Assembly (NCBI RefSeq): GCF_003096575.1
Contig: NZ_QEKT01000001.1
Coordinates: 130,102-194,101, forward strand
DNA length: 64,000 nucleotides
From: Convivina intestini
GTDB lineage: Bacteria; Bacillota; Bacilli; Lactobacillales; Lactobacillaceae
Reading direction: 5' to 3'
The position numbers and the translations under genes were made by a program. This document shows positions 15,765 to 24,966 of the stretch, one piece after another (the first letter of the stretch is position 1; each line of letters opens with the position of its first letter). The notes beneath the pieces are model-generated. The model did no database searches. It was not told where the DNA came from and saw only the letters and a program-made list of their open reading frames with translations.

Positions 15765-16019
15765 GCTGTTCCTTGATTGAAAACATAGAGAGTATTGGGG
15801 TGGTGGAACAATACAAGCAGATCAACGGGTAACCATCACTCTTTAGCAGGCAAACCGAATCAAGTAAGTTTGCTCGGCTGCGACCGTTATCCTGCCAGCG
15901 TATCGCTTCGTGCTGTACGTGAAGACTCAACCATTAACGGTTGCAGTGAAATAAGGTGGTACCGCGCTTTAGCGCCCTTATCTTTTCTACTTATGTAGCG
16001 GAGATGGGGCGCTTTTTGT
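15765..16019 (+). ncRNA. T-box leader, possibly tRNA-Thr specific
   Basis: The T-box sequence AGGTGGTACCGCG lies at 15953-15965, followed by a terminator with arms AGCGCCC (15971-15977) and GGGGCGCT (16006-16013) and a T run. Stem I appears to close by CTTGATT pairing with AATCAAG, and AGAGAGT pairs with ACTCTTT above it. The 3' side of the specifier loop reads CAAACCG; by analogy with the Trp T-box downstream the codon would be ACC (Thr), but this assignment is tentative. Uncharged tRNA binding should promote readthrough. Confidence 0.85.
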
Positions 16020-16050
16020 TTATAAAAAATATGAAATGGAGCACAAAATT

Positions 16051-16845
16051 ATGACTCAAACTCAATTAACAGCAAATGAAGAGAAGTTAGCCCAGGCCCT
16101 TTACCAGGCCTATACCAGTCAGGTGGCTCTAGACATGGCTGAATGGGAAGATTTAGTCCAAGATGATGCAGCAGCTTACCGGGTACAAGCACGTTTAATG
16201 GATTTAAAAGGACAGCAGGTTGGGGGTTATAAGGTCAGCTTAACTAGTCAGCAAACCCAGGATATGTTTGATTCAAAGGAGCCACTCTTTGGCGCCCAGG
16301 TAGCCCAGCATTTTGTACCTTCTCCTGCTAAACTTTCCTTAAAACACGATTTAATGGATCCCTTGGCCGAAGTTGAACTGGTCTTTAAGGCCAAGGAGCC
16401 ACTTTTGCCTACCGATACTTTAGCTGATTTGGCTCGTAAAACTACGGTGGCACCTGGTGTTGAGGTGCCAGATGCTCGCTTTAGTGATTGGTTCCCATCT
16501 TTATCTAAATACTTAGTGATGGCCGATGCGGCTGTTGGTGGTTATGTTGTCTATGGTACCGAACGGGAAACAAATGATTTCAGTATGTCAGATCTAACTG
16601 AAGTTACGACGACCCTTTCTCACGATGGTCAAGAAGTAGCCCAAGGTAGTTCGGCTGAAGTACTAGGTAACCCACTTAATTCTTTACAATGGTTGGTTAA
16701 AAAGTTAGCTGAGCAAGGCAAAGAATTATCCGCTGGACAGCGGGTATCATCCGGTACCTTCCTTCTACCGCCACACTTAACTGCTGGGGAGTGGCAGGCT
16801 AGTTTTAATCATGGTTTCTCGGATGTAACCTTAACAGTTGAATAG
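16051..16845 (+). CDS. 2-keto-4-pentenoate hydratase-like protein
   Basis: A 264-residue protein of the fumarylacetoacetate-hydrolase / MhpD-like superfamily. The core is visible as GYKVSLTSQQTQDMF near residue 60, DPLAEVELVF with an acidic metal-binding pattern near residue 108, PGVEVPDARF near residue 140 and VLGNPLNSLQWLVKKLAEQG near residue 205. No aromatic catabolic genes accompany it. It stands alone behind a T-box leader, so it is expressed when a particular tRNA is uncharged, suggesting a role in amino-acid or 2-keto-acid metabolism. ATG 16051 is chosen because TGGAG lies about 10 bases upstream; an in-frame ATG at 16036 lacks a site. Confidence 0.8.
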   Translation: MTQTQLTANEEKLAQALYQAYTSQVALDMAEWEDLVQDDAAAYRVQARLMDLKGQQVGGYKVSLTSQQTQDMFDSKEPLFGAQVAQHFVPSPAKLSLKHDLMDPLAEVELVFKAKEPLLPTDTLADLARKTTVAPGVEVPDARFSDWFPSLSKYLVMADAAVGGYVVYGTERETNDFSMSDLTEVTTTLSHDGQEVAQGSSAEVLGNPLNSLQWLVKKLAEQGKELSAGQRVSSGTFLLPPHLTAGEWQASFNHGFSDVTLTVE

Positions 16846-17046
16846 TTATGATTAATGGCTTACCTTTGAAATTTTAGAGGTTAAGCTTTTTTATGGCATT
16901 TTGCTCGCAAAAATAAAATAAAAATTCTCATATAAGTCAAGTTTTTCCAACTATTACTAAAAATCTGGTAGAATGTACTCATACAGGAAAGAAATCTTAA
17001 CAAAAAGTTAATAATTAACTTGTTTCTTCTCTAAAAAGGAGCAGTG

Positions 17047-20000
17047 ATGGGAAAACATATGAAACATGCCAATCAGCCATCATTTGATGGTCTAAATACA
17101 AAAACAAAGTTTGCCTTGGGATTGCTTTCGGTTACTGGTGTAACGGGAATTGGTTTATTTGGACAAAATCAACTAGCCTCAGCCGATACGGTTACGCCAA
17201 CAGCGGTTGCTAACCAAGCTCAAACTGTTAGTGCGCCAGCTACTGCAACGCCGTCTAACCAGACCGTCCAGAAGGATGAAAAAAGCAAGGTGCCTAGTCC
17301 TAGTTTGGATCAGGCCGTTAAAAATGCTCAAGATGCCGGCTTGAAAACGCAAGAAGTTCCTGGTAAAAACTTTCCGGGTCGAATTGATGATTATAGTAAT
17401 TTGGTCAAACAAGCCGATGCTGATTATCAACAACAAGTCGATACAATTAATCAGCAGGTTAGCCAGAAACAACAAAATACGGCTGATCAAAAGGCAACGC
17501 AAGAGTCAAATGCTACTATTCATGATGCTGCTCAAGCAGCCCAAGATCAAGGTGTTGATGTGATCAAGGATGCCAATCAATCACAGCAAACTATTGCTGA
17601 TGTTCAAAAGGATGCTGCCGCTCAAGTTAAGCAAATTGATGCTGCTACTGAACAGCAAAAGCAACAAAATCAAGCGACAACTAAGTTAAATGAAGCTGTC
17701 AGTGATGCGAACGCTGAGGTCAATAAGGCTGTTAGTGAAGCCAAAGATGCTGGTGTTATTTTAAAGCCAACTGATAATAAAAAAGACTTTACTTTGGCCG
17801 ATTTGCAAGCTGATAAAGAACAACAGCTTAATCAGTTGAGAAATGCACAAGATAAGCAAGTACTGGCTCAAAAAGAGTACGAAGCTGCTTTGGAAAAAGT
17901 AAATACTACTAATAAAGCCAATGAAGATGCTTATAACAAGGCCCAAGAAGCTTATACGGCTGCTAAGAAAAAGAATGCTGAGATGAAAGCTGCTTATGAC
18001 AAGGCTGTTGCTGATTACGATGCCAAGAAGGCCGAATTAATCGCTAAGACCCATGAAAAGGGTTACGCTAGTGAATTATTGACGCAAGCTTTGCATTTGG
18101 GATCAGAAGAGCAGGCTAAGTCGGATATCACTTATACTGGAAATGTTACTAAGCCAGTTGACAGTGATGCACCTAACAAGCAACCAGGCTATTACAAGAC
18201 TAATTTAAGTAAGGGCGACACGATCACAGTTTCCTATACTAACTTGTCCAATTCTAGTTACCGTGATCAAAAGATTAGTAAAATTGTTCGTACCTTTACC
18301 TATGGTGAAAATGTTAATAACGAACCAATTGAAATGTACATTGGTAAGAACCCTGTCTTAAACGTTTGGTACAACAGTTCTGTGAACCATGCCCATGCGG
18401 GTAACGAAGTTAAGGATGCTTACAAGCGCCAAGTTATTGAAACTGAAACATTCTTTGACCAAGATGGTAAGCAAATTACTTTTGATAAGGATGCCGTTAT
18501 CACCGTTGGTTCATTGAATAACTGGAGTGAGGATGCTAATAAGAGCCACATTGAAAAAGTGCGGATCGAGGATGCTCGTTTCATTCCAATTACCGGCGGT
18601 AGCATCAGTGATCAAGGTTCTGGTTGGGCTTTTGCCAGCAAGGATAACAGTACCGCTGATTCAAATTGGGATGACATTTCTAGCAAGGACTTCTACGTTG
18701 GATCAGCAATTTATCAGTTGAATACCGGGGCTTCGGCCATTAAGTCAACTTTGGAAACTGATTCTGGACCAATGGACACTAATCCATTTACTTGGGCACA
18801 GAGTAGTACTTTCGTGCCGGTTGGTACTTTGCCAGCTGAACCAGTGGCTCCTAGCTATGAACCAGAAGTTGAGCCAAAGGCACCGGAAAAGTTGCCGGAA
18901 CCAGTTAAGCCAACGGCCATTCAGAGCGAGTATCATCTTTATGACGAAGCAGCAGCCAAGGATCCAATCTCGGTTCATTACCACGAAAATGATTTAGTTA
19001 AAAAGGAAGACAAGACGGTCGACTACCACTACAACACAGTTGAAATTAAGGATACTAGCTCCGAATCAGCTTCTACGTCTACTTCAACTTCTAATTCAGA
19101 AAGTAAAATTAATTCTGAATCTGGTAAGGAATCTACGTCTAAGGCAGGGTCAGAATCTACTTCAACTTCAGCCTCTAAGGCAGCATCTGATTCTACTTCA
19201 ACCTCTAAAGCTGCATCGGATTCAAGTTCGGCATCCAAAGCAGCATCTGATTCTGCTTCAACATCCAAGGCTGCATCTGATTCTACTTCAGCCTCTAAGG
19301 CAGCGTCAGATTCAACTTCAACCTCTAAGGATGCTTCGGGTGCAAGTTCAACTTCTACCCATGATTCAATTTCTAATTCGATTTCTAAGAATACTTCAAC
19401 TTCAGCTTCGACTCATGCGTCAACTTCTAATTCGATTTCGGACCATGAATCAAGTTCTGAATCAGAAAATAATTCGATTTCCACTTCGACCCACCAGTCG
19501 ATTTCTGGATCAGTATCAGCCCATGATTCAATTTCAAATTCAACATCGGCTAGTCATTCAGCCTCAACTTCAGTAAGTGATTCCAAGGCTGCCTCAACTT
19601 CGGCTTCGGCATCAGCTTCAATCTCAAATGACCAGTCTAAGAGTGATTCACATAATGCTTCAACGTCGAAGTCACAAGCAGATTCTACCTCAGCAAGTGC
19701 GTCAGGTTCAGATTCCAAGAAAGCCTCAACTTCAGCATCAGCCTCGACTTCAACGTCAAATGAGAAGTCTAAGAGTGATTCACACAATGCGTCGACTTCC
19801 AAGGCTGCATCGGATTCTGTCTCAGGAAGTACTTCGGCCTCAGACTCAAAGAATGCGTCGACTTCAGCTTCATCTGCTGCATCAACATCAAGTGACCATT
19901 CTAAAGCGGCCTCAACTAGTGGTTCGATTTCCACATCGAACTATCCATCTACTTCAGCGCAACAGTCGACTTCTGATTCACAATTCCATTCATTATCTGA

Positions 20001-20271
20001 CTCATTGTCAACTTCTAACTCACAGGTTCGTTCTGAATCAGCAGCTAGTGTGAATGGTTTGACTTCAGAAAGCACGATTGCTCCTAAGCCCCTTTGGGAT
20101 ACAGATGTATCTGCCCAACCAAGGCAGACGAGTGCTAAGGCTAAGACTTTACCAAAGACTGGTCAAACGAGTCAGCAGCAATCGCACAGTACTGATGTAG
20201 CCTTCTTCTTAGGTCTTAGTGCTGGTGTTGGCGCACTTGGTTTGATGGGTCGCCGTCGTCAAGATCAATAA
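17047..20271 (+). CDS. GbpC/antigen I/II-like serine-rich LPXTG adhesin
   Basis: A cell-wall-anchored surface protein of 1,074 residues. In order: a signal peptide ending near QLASADTV (cleavage about residue 48); an Ala/Gln-rich coiled-coil region (about 90-345) made of repeats like NQAQ..DA; a globular part (about 350-600) resembling the GbpC/Spa variable domain of antigen I/II adhesins; a proline-rich segment; a DPISVHYHENDLV-like motif; a serine-rich stalk (about 675-1010); and the sortase motif LPKTG at about 1035 with a hydrophobic helix and RRR tail. AAGGAG sits before ATG 17047. Ligand unknown; glucan or glycoprotein binding is the family expectation. Confidence 0.88.
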   Translation: MGKHMKHANQPSFDGLNTKTKFALGLLSVTGVTGIGLFGQNQLASADTVTPTAVANQAQTVSAPATATPSNQTVQKDEKSKVPSPSLDQAVKNAQDAGLKTQEVPGKNFPGRIDDYSNLVKQADADYQQQVDTINQQVSQKQQNTADQKATQESNATIHDAAQAAQDQGVDVIKDANQSQQTIADVQKDAAAQVKQIDAATEQQKQQNQATTKLNEAVSDANAEVNKAVSEAKDAGVILKPTDNKKDFTLADLQADKEQQLNQLRNAQDKQVLAQKEYEAALEKVNTTNKANEDAYNKAQEAYTAAKKKNAEMKAAYDKAVADYDAKKAELIAKTHEKGYASELLTQALHLGSEEQAKSDITYTGNVTKPVDSDAPNKQPGYYKTNLSKGDTITVSYTNLSNSSYRDQKISKIVRTFTYGENVNNEPIEMYIGKNPVLNVWYNSSVNHAHAGNEVKDAYKRQVIETETFFDQDGKQITFDKDAVITVGSLNNWSEDANKSHIEKVRIEDARFIPITGGSISDQGSGWAFASKDNSTADSNWDDISSKDFYVGSAIYQLNTGASAIKSTLETDSGPMDTNPFTWAQSSTFVPVGTLPAEPVAPSYEPEVEPKAPEKLPEPVKPTAIQSEYHLYDEAAAKDPISVHYHENDLVKKEDKTVDYHYNTVEIKDTSSESASTSTSTSNSESKINSESGKESTSKAGSESTSTSASKAASDSTSTSKAASDSSSASKAASDSASTSKAASDSTSASKAASDSTSTSKDASGASSTSTHDSISNSISKNTSTSASTHASTSNSISDHESSSESENNSISTSTHQSISGSVSAHDSISNSTSASHSASTSVSDSKAASTSASASASISNDQSKSDSHNASTSKSQADSTSASASGSDSKKASTSASASTSTSNEKSKSDSHNASTSKAASDSVSGSTSASDSKNASTSASSAASTSSDHSKAASTSGSISTSNYPSTSAQQSTSDSQFHSLSDSLSTSNSQVRSESAASVNGLTSESTIAPKPLWDTDVSAQPRQTSAKAKTLPKTGQTSQQQSHSTDVAFFLGLSAGVGALGLMGRRRQDQ
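19174..19323 (+). repeat. Five 30-base tandem repeats in the serine stalk
   Basis: Five successive 30-base units encode SKAASDSTST-like decapeptides with synonymous drift. A degraded sixth unit follows. Such runs expand and contract by slippage or recombination, changing stalk length. Confidence 0.85.
19579..19950 (+). repeat. 132-base higher-order repeat in the serine stalk
   Basis: Copies begin at 19579, 19711 and 19843, exactly 132 bases (44 codons) apart. Each starts DSK.AST and runs through SKSDSHNASTSK; the third copy is more diverged and shorter. Confidence 0.8.
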
Positions 20272-20285
20272 TTTATTAAAAAGTA

Positions 20286-20314
20286 TTGACAAAGCATTAA
20301 ATACAAATTAGAAT
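20286..20314 (+). promoter_or_regulatory. trp operon promoter
   Basis: TTGACA (20286-20291), 17-base spacer, TAGAAT (20309-20314), just upstream of the Trp T-box leader. No clear terminator separates it from the adhesin gene ending at 20271. Confidence 0.85.
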
Positions 20315-20337
20315 ATAGCTAATTTAATCGTCCAATA

Positions 20338-20602
20338 AACCGATGAGATGGAGATCAAACCAATTGTGCACGCACAGGGAGCCCGGGATACTGAGAGCTG
20401 GGACGAACGCAAATTGGCAAATGGACCATCGAGGGTCTGCTGAAAGCATTATTGCAAGTAGGTTAGAACGTAATGACATACGTCAGTTGTCAGGCCTGTG
20501 TTAGCAGGCTGTGGAGAGTGGTTATCGAAAGGTAACTGAAAACAGGTGGCACCGCGGGAAAACCGTCCTGATTTTGTGAAAGCAATTTCTGGGCGGTTTT
20601 TT
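20338..20602 (+). ncRNA. T-box leader with UGG specifier (tRNA-Trp)
   Basis: The T-box AGGTGGCACCGCGG is at 20544-20557, followed by a terminator with arms AAACCGTCC and GGGCGGTTT and a T run. Stem I closes by CGATG pairing with CATCG. The 3' side of the specifier loop reads AAATGGAC with TGG at 20422-20424 followed by a purine. TGG is the Trp codon and all seven trp genes follow, so the specificity is well supported. Confidence 0.93.
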
Positions 20603-20629
20603 GTGTATATGTAAAAGTGAGGAAAAATT

Positions 20630-21820
20630 ATGACAAATGATCAACGTTACTTTGGCCAATATGGTGGTCAGTTTATTCCAGAGTTACTAATGCCGGCAGT
20701 TAACGAAGTAGCAGAAGCTTTTCATCACTATCGTCAGGATCCAGCTTTTCAAGCGGAACTCAAAGATTTATTGATTAATTATGCCAATCGGCCTTCCTTG
20801 CTTTATCATGCTAAGAATATGTCTAAGGATTTAGGCGGAGCACAGATTTACCTTAAACGTGAAGATTTAAACCATACCGGTGCTCATAAAATTAACAATG
20901 TCTTGGGCCAAGCTTTGATTGCTAAAAAAATGGGCAAGACCCGTTTGATTGCCGAAACAGGTGCTGGTCAACACGGGGTTGCCACAGCTACGGCGGCTGC
21001 GCTCTTTGACATGGAATGTGAGATTTTCATGGGTAAAGAAGATACTGATCGCCAGGCCTTAAATGTGTATCGAATGGAACTGTTGGGCGCCAAGGTTAAC
21101 GCCGTCACAACCGGGACACAGGTTCTAAAAGATGCCGTAAATGCGACTTTCCAAGATTGGACCCAGCGAATTGATGACACTTTCTATGTCTTGGGATCGG
21201 CAGTTGGCCCTTATCCTTTCCCTGAAATGGTGAAGTATTTCCAGTCAGTTATTAGTGAAGAGGCTCGCCAGCAGTTCTTAGATCAAACTGGTCGCTTACC
21301 AGATGCTGTCTTAGCCTGTGTCGGTGGTGGTTCTAATGCGATTGGTTCCTTTGCTAATTTTGTCGATGATCCCGAAGTTCAGTTGATTGGGGTCGAAGCC
21401 GCTGGTAAGGGAGTTGATACTGATCAAACTGCGGCCACGATGGCCCGAGGTTCAATTGGGATTTTCCATGGGATGAAGTCAGAATTCTTACAGTCATCTG
21501 ATGGACAAATTGATCCAGTTTATAGTATTTCGGCGGGACTAGATTATCCCGGAATTGGTCCAGAACATGCCTACTTACGGGACATTGATCGAGCCCAGTA
21601 TGTACCGGCTACCGATGATGAGGCCGTGGAAGCCTTTGAATATATTGCTAAACAAGAAGGAATTATCGCTGCCATTGAAAGTTCTCACGCCTTGGCCTAT
21701 GCCATGAAATTAGCGCCAACCATGCGCCCTGATCAACAGATTATGGTGACCTTGAGTGGCCGTGGGGATAAGGATGTTGCTGCCATTGCTCGCTACAAAG
21801 GAGTTGACCTACATGAGTAA
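20630..21820 (+). CDS. trpB: Tryptophan synthase beta chain
   Basis: PLP subunit that joins indole and serine into tryptophan in a complex with TrpA. It has 396 residues; the PLP-lysine signature [11 protein letters not shown] is near residues 79-89, the phosphate-binding GGGSNAIG near residue 227, and [14 protein letters not shown] near residue 108. A GAGG site precedes the ATG. It is the first gene of the operon rather than near the end, unlike the usual trpEGDCFBA order, and it overlaps the trpD start. Confidence 0.97.
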   Translation: MTNDQRYFGQYGGQFIPELLMPAVNEVAEAFHHYRQDPAFQAELKDLLINYANRPSLLYHAKNMSKDLGGAQIYLKREDLNHTGAHKINNVLGQALIAKKMGKTRLIAETGAGQHGVATATAAALFDMECEIFMGKEDTDRQALNVYRMELLGAKVNAVTTGTQVLKDAVNATFQDWTQRIDDTFYVLGSAVGPYPFPEMVKYFQSVISEEARQQFLDQTGRLPDAVLACVGGGSNAIGSFANFVDDPEVQLIGVEAAGKGVDTDQTAATMARGSIGIFHGMKSEFLQSSDGQIDPVYSISAGLDYPGIGPEHAYLRDIDRAQYVPATDDEAVEAFEYIAKQEGIIAAIESSHALAYAMKLAPTMRPDQQIMVTLSGRGDKDVAAIARYKGVDLHE

Positions 21821-22832
21821 AATGCAAGCTGCTTTAAAAACTTTATCGCTGCGTCAAGATTTGAGTGCTCAAATGGCTCAAGACGTTATGAATGAAATTA
21901 TGTCAGGTCAAGCTTCAGACATTGAAATTGCTGCTTATTTGATGGGCTTGGCAGTCAAGAATGAATCGATTCCAGAAATTACTGGTTCAGCCCAGGCTAT
22001 GATTGACCATAGTATTAAGATTCCAGCCGAATTACAGGCCATGGATATTGTCGGCACTGGTGGCGATATGTCCAACACTTTTAATATTTCGACAACGGCT
22101 AGTTTTATTGTTTCAGCCGCCGGCGTTCCGGTAGTCAAACATGGTAACCGGGCAGCGAGTTCCAAGTCGGGGACCGCTGATGCGTTAGAAGCCTTGGGTA
22201 TCAATATTGACCTCAATCCCGATCAAGCCACTCAAGTCCTTAAGGAAGTTGGTCAAACGTTCTTATTTGCCCGGACTTATCATCCAGCCATGAAATATGT
22301 CGCTAATGTTCGTAAGGCCCTTGGTTTCCGAACAGTCTTTAATGTTTTGGGTCCTTTGGTCAATCCGACTCGGCCGCAGAGCATGCTGATGGGTGTTTAC
22401 TCTAAGCATCTGTTAGTACCACTGGCCCACGTTTTAAATGAATTGGGAGTTAAAAATGCTATTTTGGTTAATGGACAAGACGGATTAGATGAAGTTACCC
22501 TGACAACTAAAACGGATATGGCAATTTTGCGAAATGGTCAGGTTAGTGAAACGGTCTTTGATCCAACGGAATTTGGTTTTAAAACTTGTGATTTGACCGA
22601 ATTGCAAGGGGGCGAGCCAGCCGATAATGCCCAGATTACTAAGGCCATTCTGACTGGTAAATTAGCTGGTCCAAAGACTGATATTGTCCTGATTAACGCT
22701 GCCATGGCTCTGTTAGCTGACCAGAAAGTAGCTAATTTTAAAGAAGGTTTGGCCTTAGCCCAGGACTTGCTCCATGATGGTTCGGCCTATCAGCAATTAG
22801 CTAAACTACGGACGGCGACCAAGGAGGCCTGA
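21813..22832 (+). CDS. trpD: Anthranilate phosphoribosyltransferase
   Basis: Transfers phosphoribose from PRPP to anthranilate. It has 339 residues, with [17 protein letters not shown] near residue 78 (the PRPP-binding GTGGD), [21 protein letters not shown] near residue 108, and [10 protein letters not shown] near residue 170. ATG 21813 overlaps the trpB stop by 8 bases and has a GGAG site inside trpB; the open frame reaches further upstream but only inside trpB. Translation is probably coupled. Confidence 0.96.
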   Translation: MSKMQAALKTLSLRQDLSAQMAQDVMNEIMSGQASDIEIAAYLMGLAVKNESIPEITGSAQAMIDHSIKIPAELQAMDIVGTGGDMSNTFNISTTASFIVSAAGVPVVKHGNRAASSKSGTADALEALGINIDLNPDQATQVLKEVGQTFLFARTYHPAMKYVANVRKALGFRTVFNVLGPLVNPTRPQSMLMGVYSKHLLVPLAHVLNELGVKNAILVNGQDGLDEVTLTTKTDMAILRNGQVSETVFDPTEFGFKTCDLTELQGGEPADNAQITKAILTGKLAGPKTDIVLINAAMALLADQKVANFKEGLALAQDLLHDGSAYQQLAKLRTATKEA

Positions 22833-22833
22833 A

Positions 22834-23637
22834 ATGATTTTAGATGACCTAGTAGCTGCTACTAAAAAAAATATGGCTCGGCGCCAAGAACAAGTGTCTT
22901 TGGCTGATTTAAAGGCTCAGATTGAACAAGCTGCCGATCAAAGACCAGCCTTGGTGTTGAATCAAAAGTTAGCCCAAGCACCAATTACAGTCATTTCTGA
23001 AATTAAGCAGGCTTCACCATCCAAGGGGCAAATCGTTCCTCGTGAAGCCTTTGATTATCGGCAAATTGCTCGTGACTATACGCAGGCCAAAGTCGACATG
23101 ATTTCGGTCTTAACCGAAGAAGAGTATTTTAAGGGTTCCCTAGATATTTTAAAGGCTGTTGTGGCTACAACCGATGTCCCTGTATTGCGGAAGGATTTTA
23201 CCATTGATCCTTACATGATTTATGAAGCTAAAGCGGCTGGCGCTAGTGCAATTTTGCTAATTGTAGCGATTTTATCCGATCAGCAGCTAACCGATTATTT
23301 GGCTTTGGCGCAAGAATTAGGCTTATCGGCAATTGTCGAAGCCCATGACCAAGACGAAATTCAACGAGCAGTGCAAGCGGGGGCGGAAATTATTGGCGTG
23401 AATAATCGTAATCTGAAGGACTTTACGGTTGATTTTGGCAATACACAACGGCTCCGTGAAAACATTCCAGCCGATATTGCGGTAATTTCTGAATCGGGGA
23501 TTCAAAGCCGTAGCGACGTGTTGCAGCTAGAGCAAGCCGGCATTAACGGGATTTTAGTTGGTGAAACTTTTATGAGAGCACCCGATAAGGTGGCTGAAAT
23601 TAATCGTTTACGAGGCTTTAGCCATGACCAAGATTAA
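22834..23637 (+). CDS. trpC: Indole-3-glycerol phosphate synthase
   Basis: Ring-closes CdRP to indole-3-glycerol phosphate. It has 267 residues, with the signature SEIKQASPSKG near residue 55, SVLTEEEYFKGS near residue 92, PVLRKDFTIDPYMIYEA near residue 115 and the phosphate-binding SESGIQS near residue 220. It starts one base after the trpD stop with a GGAGG site and overlaps trpF by 14 bases. It is a separate gene from trpF, not a fusion. Confidence 0.97.
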   Translation: MILDDLVAATKKNMARRQEQVSLADLKAQIEQAADQRPALVLNQKLAQAPITVISEIKQASPSKGQIVPREAFDYRQIARDYTQAKVDMISVLTEEEYFKGSLDILKAVVATTDVPVLRKDFTIDPYMIYEAKAAGASAILLIVAILSDQQLTDYLALAQELGLSAIVEAHDQDEIQRAVQAGAEIIGVNNRNLKDFTVDFGNTQRLRENIPADIAVISESGIQSRSDVLQLEQAGINGILVGETFMRAPDKVAEINRLRGFSHDQD

Positions 23638-24199
23638 ACTCTGTGGTAATTTTCGTTTGGCTGATGTGGCTTATTTAAATCAAGTTCAACCTGATTTTGC
23701 TGGGATTATTTTGGCGCCAGGTCATCGTCGTAGTGTCGATCGTGACTTGGCAAAAGCCATGCGACGGGACTTAGATCCTAAAATTCCATTAGTTGGGGTG
23801 TTTGTTAACCAAGATTTAGCTGAAATTTTAGCTTATCAGGGCATCATTCAATATGTGCAGTTGCATGGCCAAGAAGATGAACGCATGGTCGCTCAGCTAC
23901 AAGCAGCTGGATTACCGGTTATTCAAGTCATGCAACCTGGCCAGCAGGTTACGACTCAGGCCGATTACCGTTTAGTTGATGCCGGTGCTGGTAGTGGTCA
24001 AAATTTTGATTGGCAGTTATTAGAAGACAGTCCAACGCCAACCATTTTGGCTGGGGGTTTGAACGTCGATAATTTAGCGACGGCTATTGCCCAAACGCAA
24101 CCAGCAGTCGTTGATATATCTTCAGGAAGTGAAGTGGCCGGTCTCAAGGACTTAGCTACTATGCAACGCTTAGTACAAATAGTAAGGGAGTTATCATGA
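23624..24199 (+). CDS. trpF: Phosphoribosylanthranilate isomerase
   Basis: Isomerises PRA to CdRP. It has 191 residues and is slightly short. The N-terminus KIKLCGNFRLADV keeps the catalytic Cys of the usual KICG motif but is otherwise diverged. Further features are VGVFVNQD, VQLHGQED near residue 84, FDWQLL and LAGGLNVDN near residue 144, and DISSGSE near the end. It overlaps trpC by 14 bases and trpA by the ATGA pattern. Confidence 0.93.
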   Translation: MTKIKLCGNFRLADVAYLNQVQPDFAGIILAPGHRRSVDRDLAKAMRRDLDPKIPLVGVFVNQDLAEILAYQGIIQYVQLHGQEDERMVAQLQAAGLPVIQVMQPGQQVTTQADYRLVDAGAGSGQNFDWQLLEDSPTPTILAGGLNVDNLATAIAQTQPAVVDISSGSEVAGLKDLATMQRLVQIVRELS

Positions 24200-24966
24200 A
24201 ATCATTAACCCAAACATTACAAGACAAGGGCAACTTTATCGGCTTTACCGTCGTTGGTGACCCTGATTTTGATCATACCGTTGAGTATGTGGTCGATATG
24301 GCTCAAGCCGGCGCTGATGTGGTCGAGCTGGGGATTGCCTTTAGTGATCCGAGTGCCGATGGCCCAACCATTTTAAGCGCTGATCAACGGGCATTAAATA
24401 ACGGCTCAACGACTGCTAAAGTTTTTGAAACGGTCGCTAAGATTCGCCAAAAAACGGATGTACCTTTAGTATTTTTAACCTATACCAATATTGTATTTAA
24501 ATACGGTTATGAAAAATTTCTGGCTCAAATGCAGGCCTTTGATGTCCAGGGAATCATTTTGCCGGATTTGCCACTTGAAGAGCAGGGCGAGTTCCTGGCA
24601 TTGGCTAAGCAGTATGAACGAGATTTAATTCAGTTAGTAACCAGTCAGTCGGGAGAGCGTTTGCCAGCTATTTTGAAAAATGCCTCTGGTTTTGTCTATG
24701 TGGTCTCTTCGCTAGGAATCACAGGTACGCGACAAAAGCTTTCCAACGAAGCCAATCAATTAATTGAGCAGATTCGCCAGTACAGTGATATTCCGGTGGC
24801 GGTTGGTTTTGGGATTAGCCAAGTTGAGCAAGCGCGTCAGTTCCCAGCAGCCAACGCCATCATTGTTGGTTCAGCGATTGTTGATATCATCGCCCATCAT
24901 CCCCACGATGCCGGCCCTTATTTGACTGAATTCATTACCAAAATGAAAGAGGCTCAAAATGCGTAA
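24196..24966 (+). CDS. trpA: Tryptophan synthase alpha chain
   Basis: Cleaves indole-3-glycerol phosphate to indole, which is channelled to TrpB. It has 256 residues, with VELGIAFSDPSADGPT (catalytic Glu) near residue 46, ILPDLPLEEQ with the catalytic Asp near residue 120, VVSSLGITGTR near residue 173 and VGFGIS near residue 204. The start overlaps the trpF stop (ATGA) and the end overlaps trpE by 8 bases. Confidence 0.96.
   Translation: MKSLTQTLQDKGNFIGFTVVGDPDFDHTVEYVVDMAQAGADVVELGIAFSDPSADGPTILSADQRALNNGSTTAKVFETVAKIRQKTDVPLVFLTYTNIVFKYGYEKFLAQMQAFDVQGIILPDLPLEEQGEFLALAKQYERDLIQLVTSQSGERLPAILKNASGFVYVVSSLGITGTRQKLSNEANQLIEQIRQYSDIPVAVGFGISQVEQARQFPAANAIIVGSAIVDIIAHHPHDAGPYLTEFITKMKEAQNA

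Noticed and set aside
19029-19934. Antisense and alternative-frame ORFs across the serine-rich stalk
   Set aside because: They mirror the repetitive codons (Glu/Asp/Ala-rich or Leu/Gln/Arg-rich products) and have no ribosome sites; the sense frame is a clear LPXTG protein.
19174-19950. CRISPR-like array
   Set aside because: The repeats are in-frame, spacer-free tandem units within a coding sequence, and no cas genes are present anywhere in the window.
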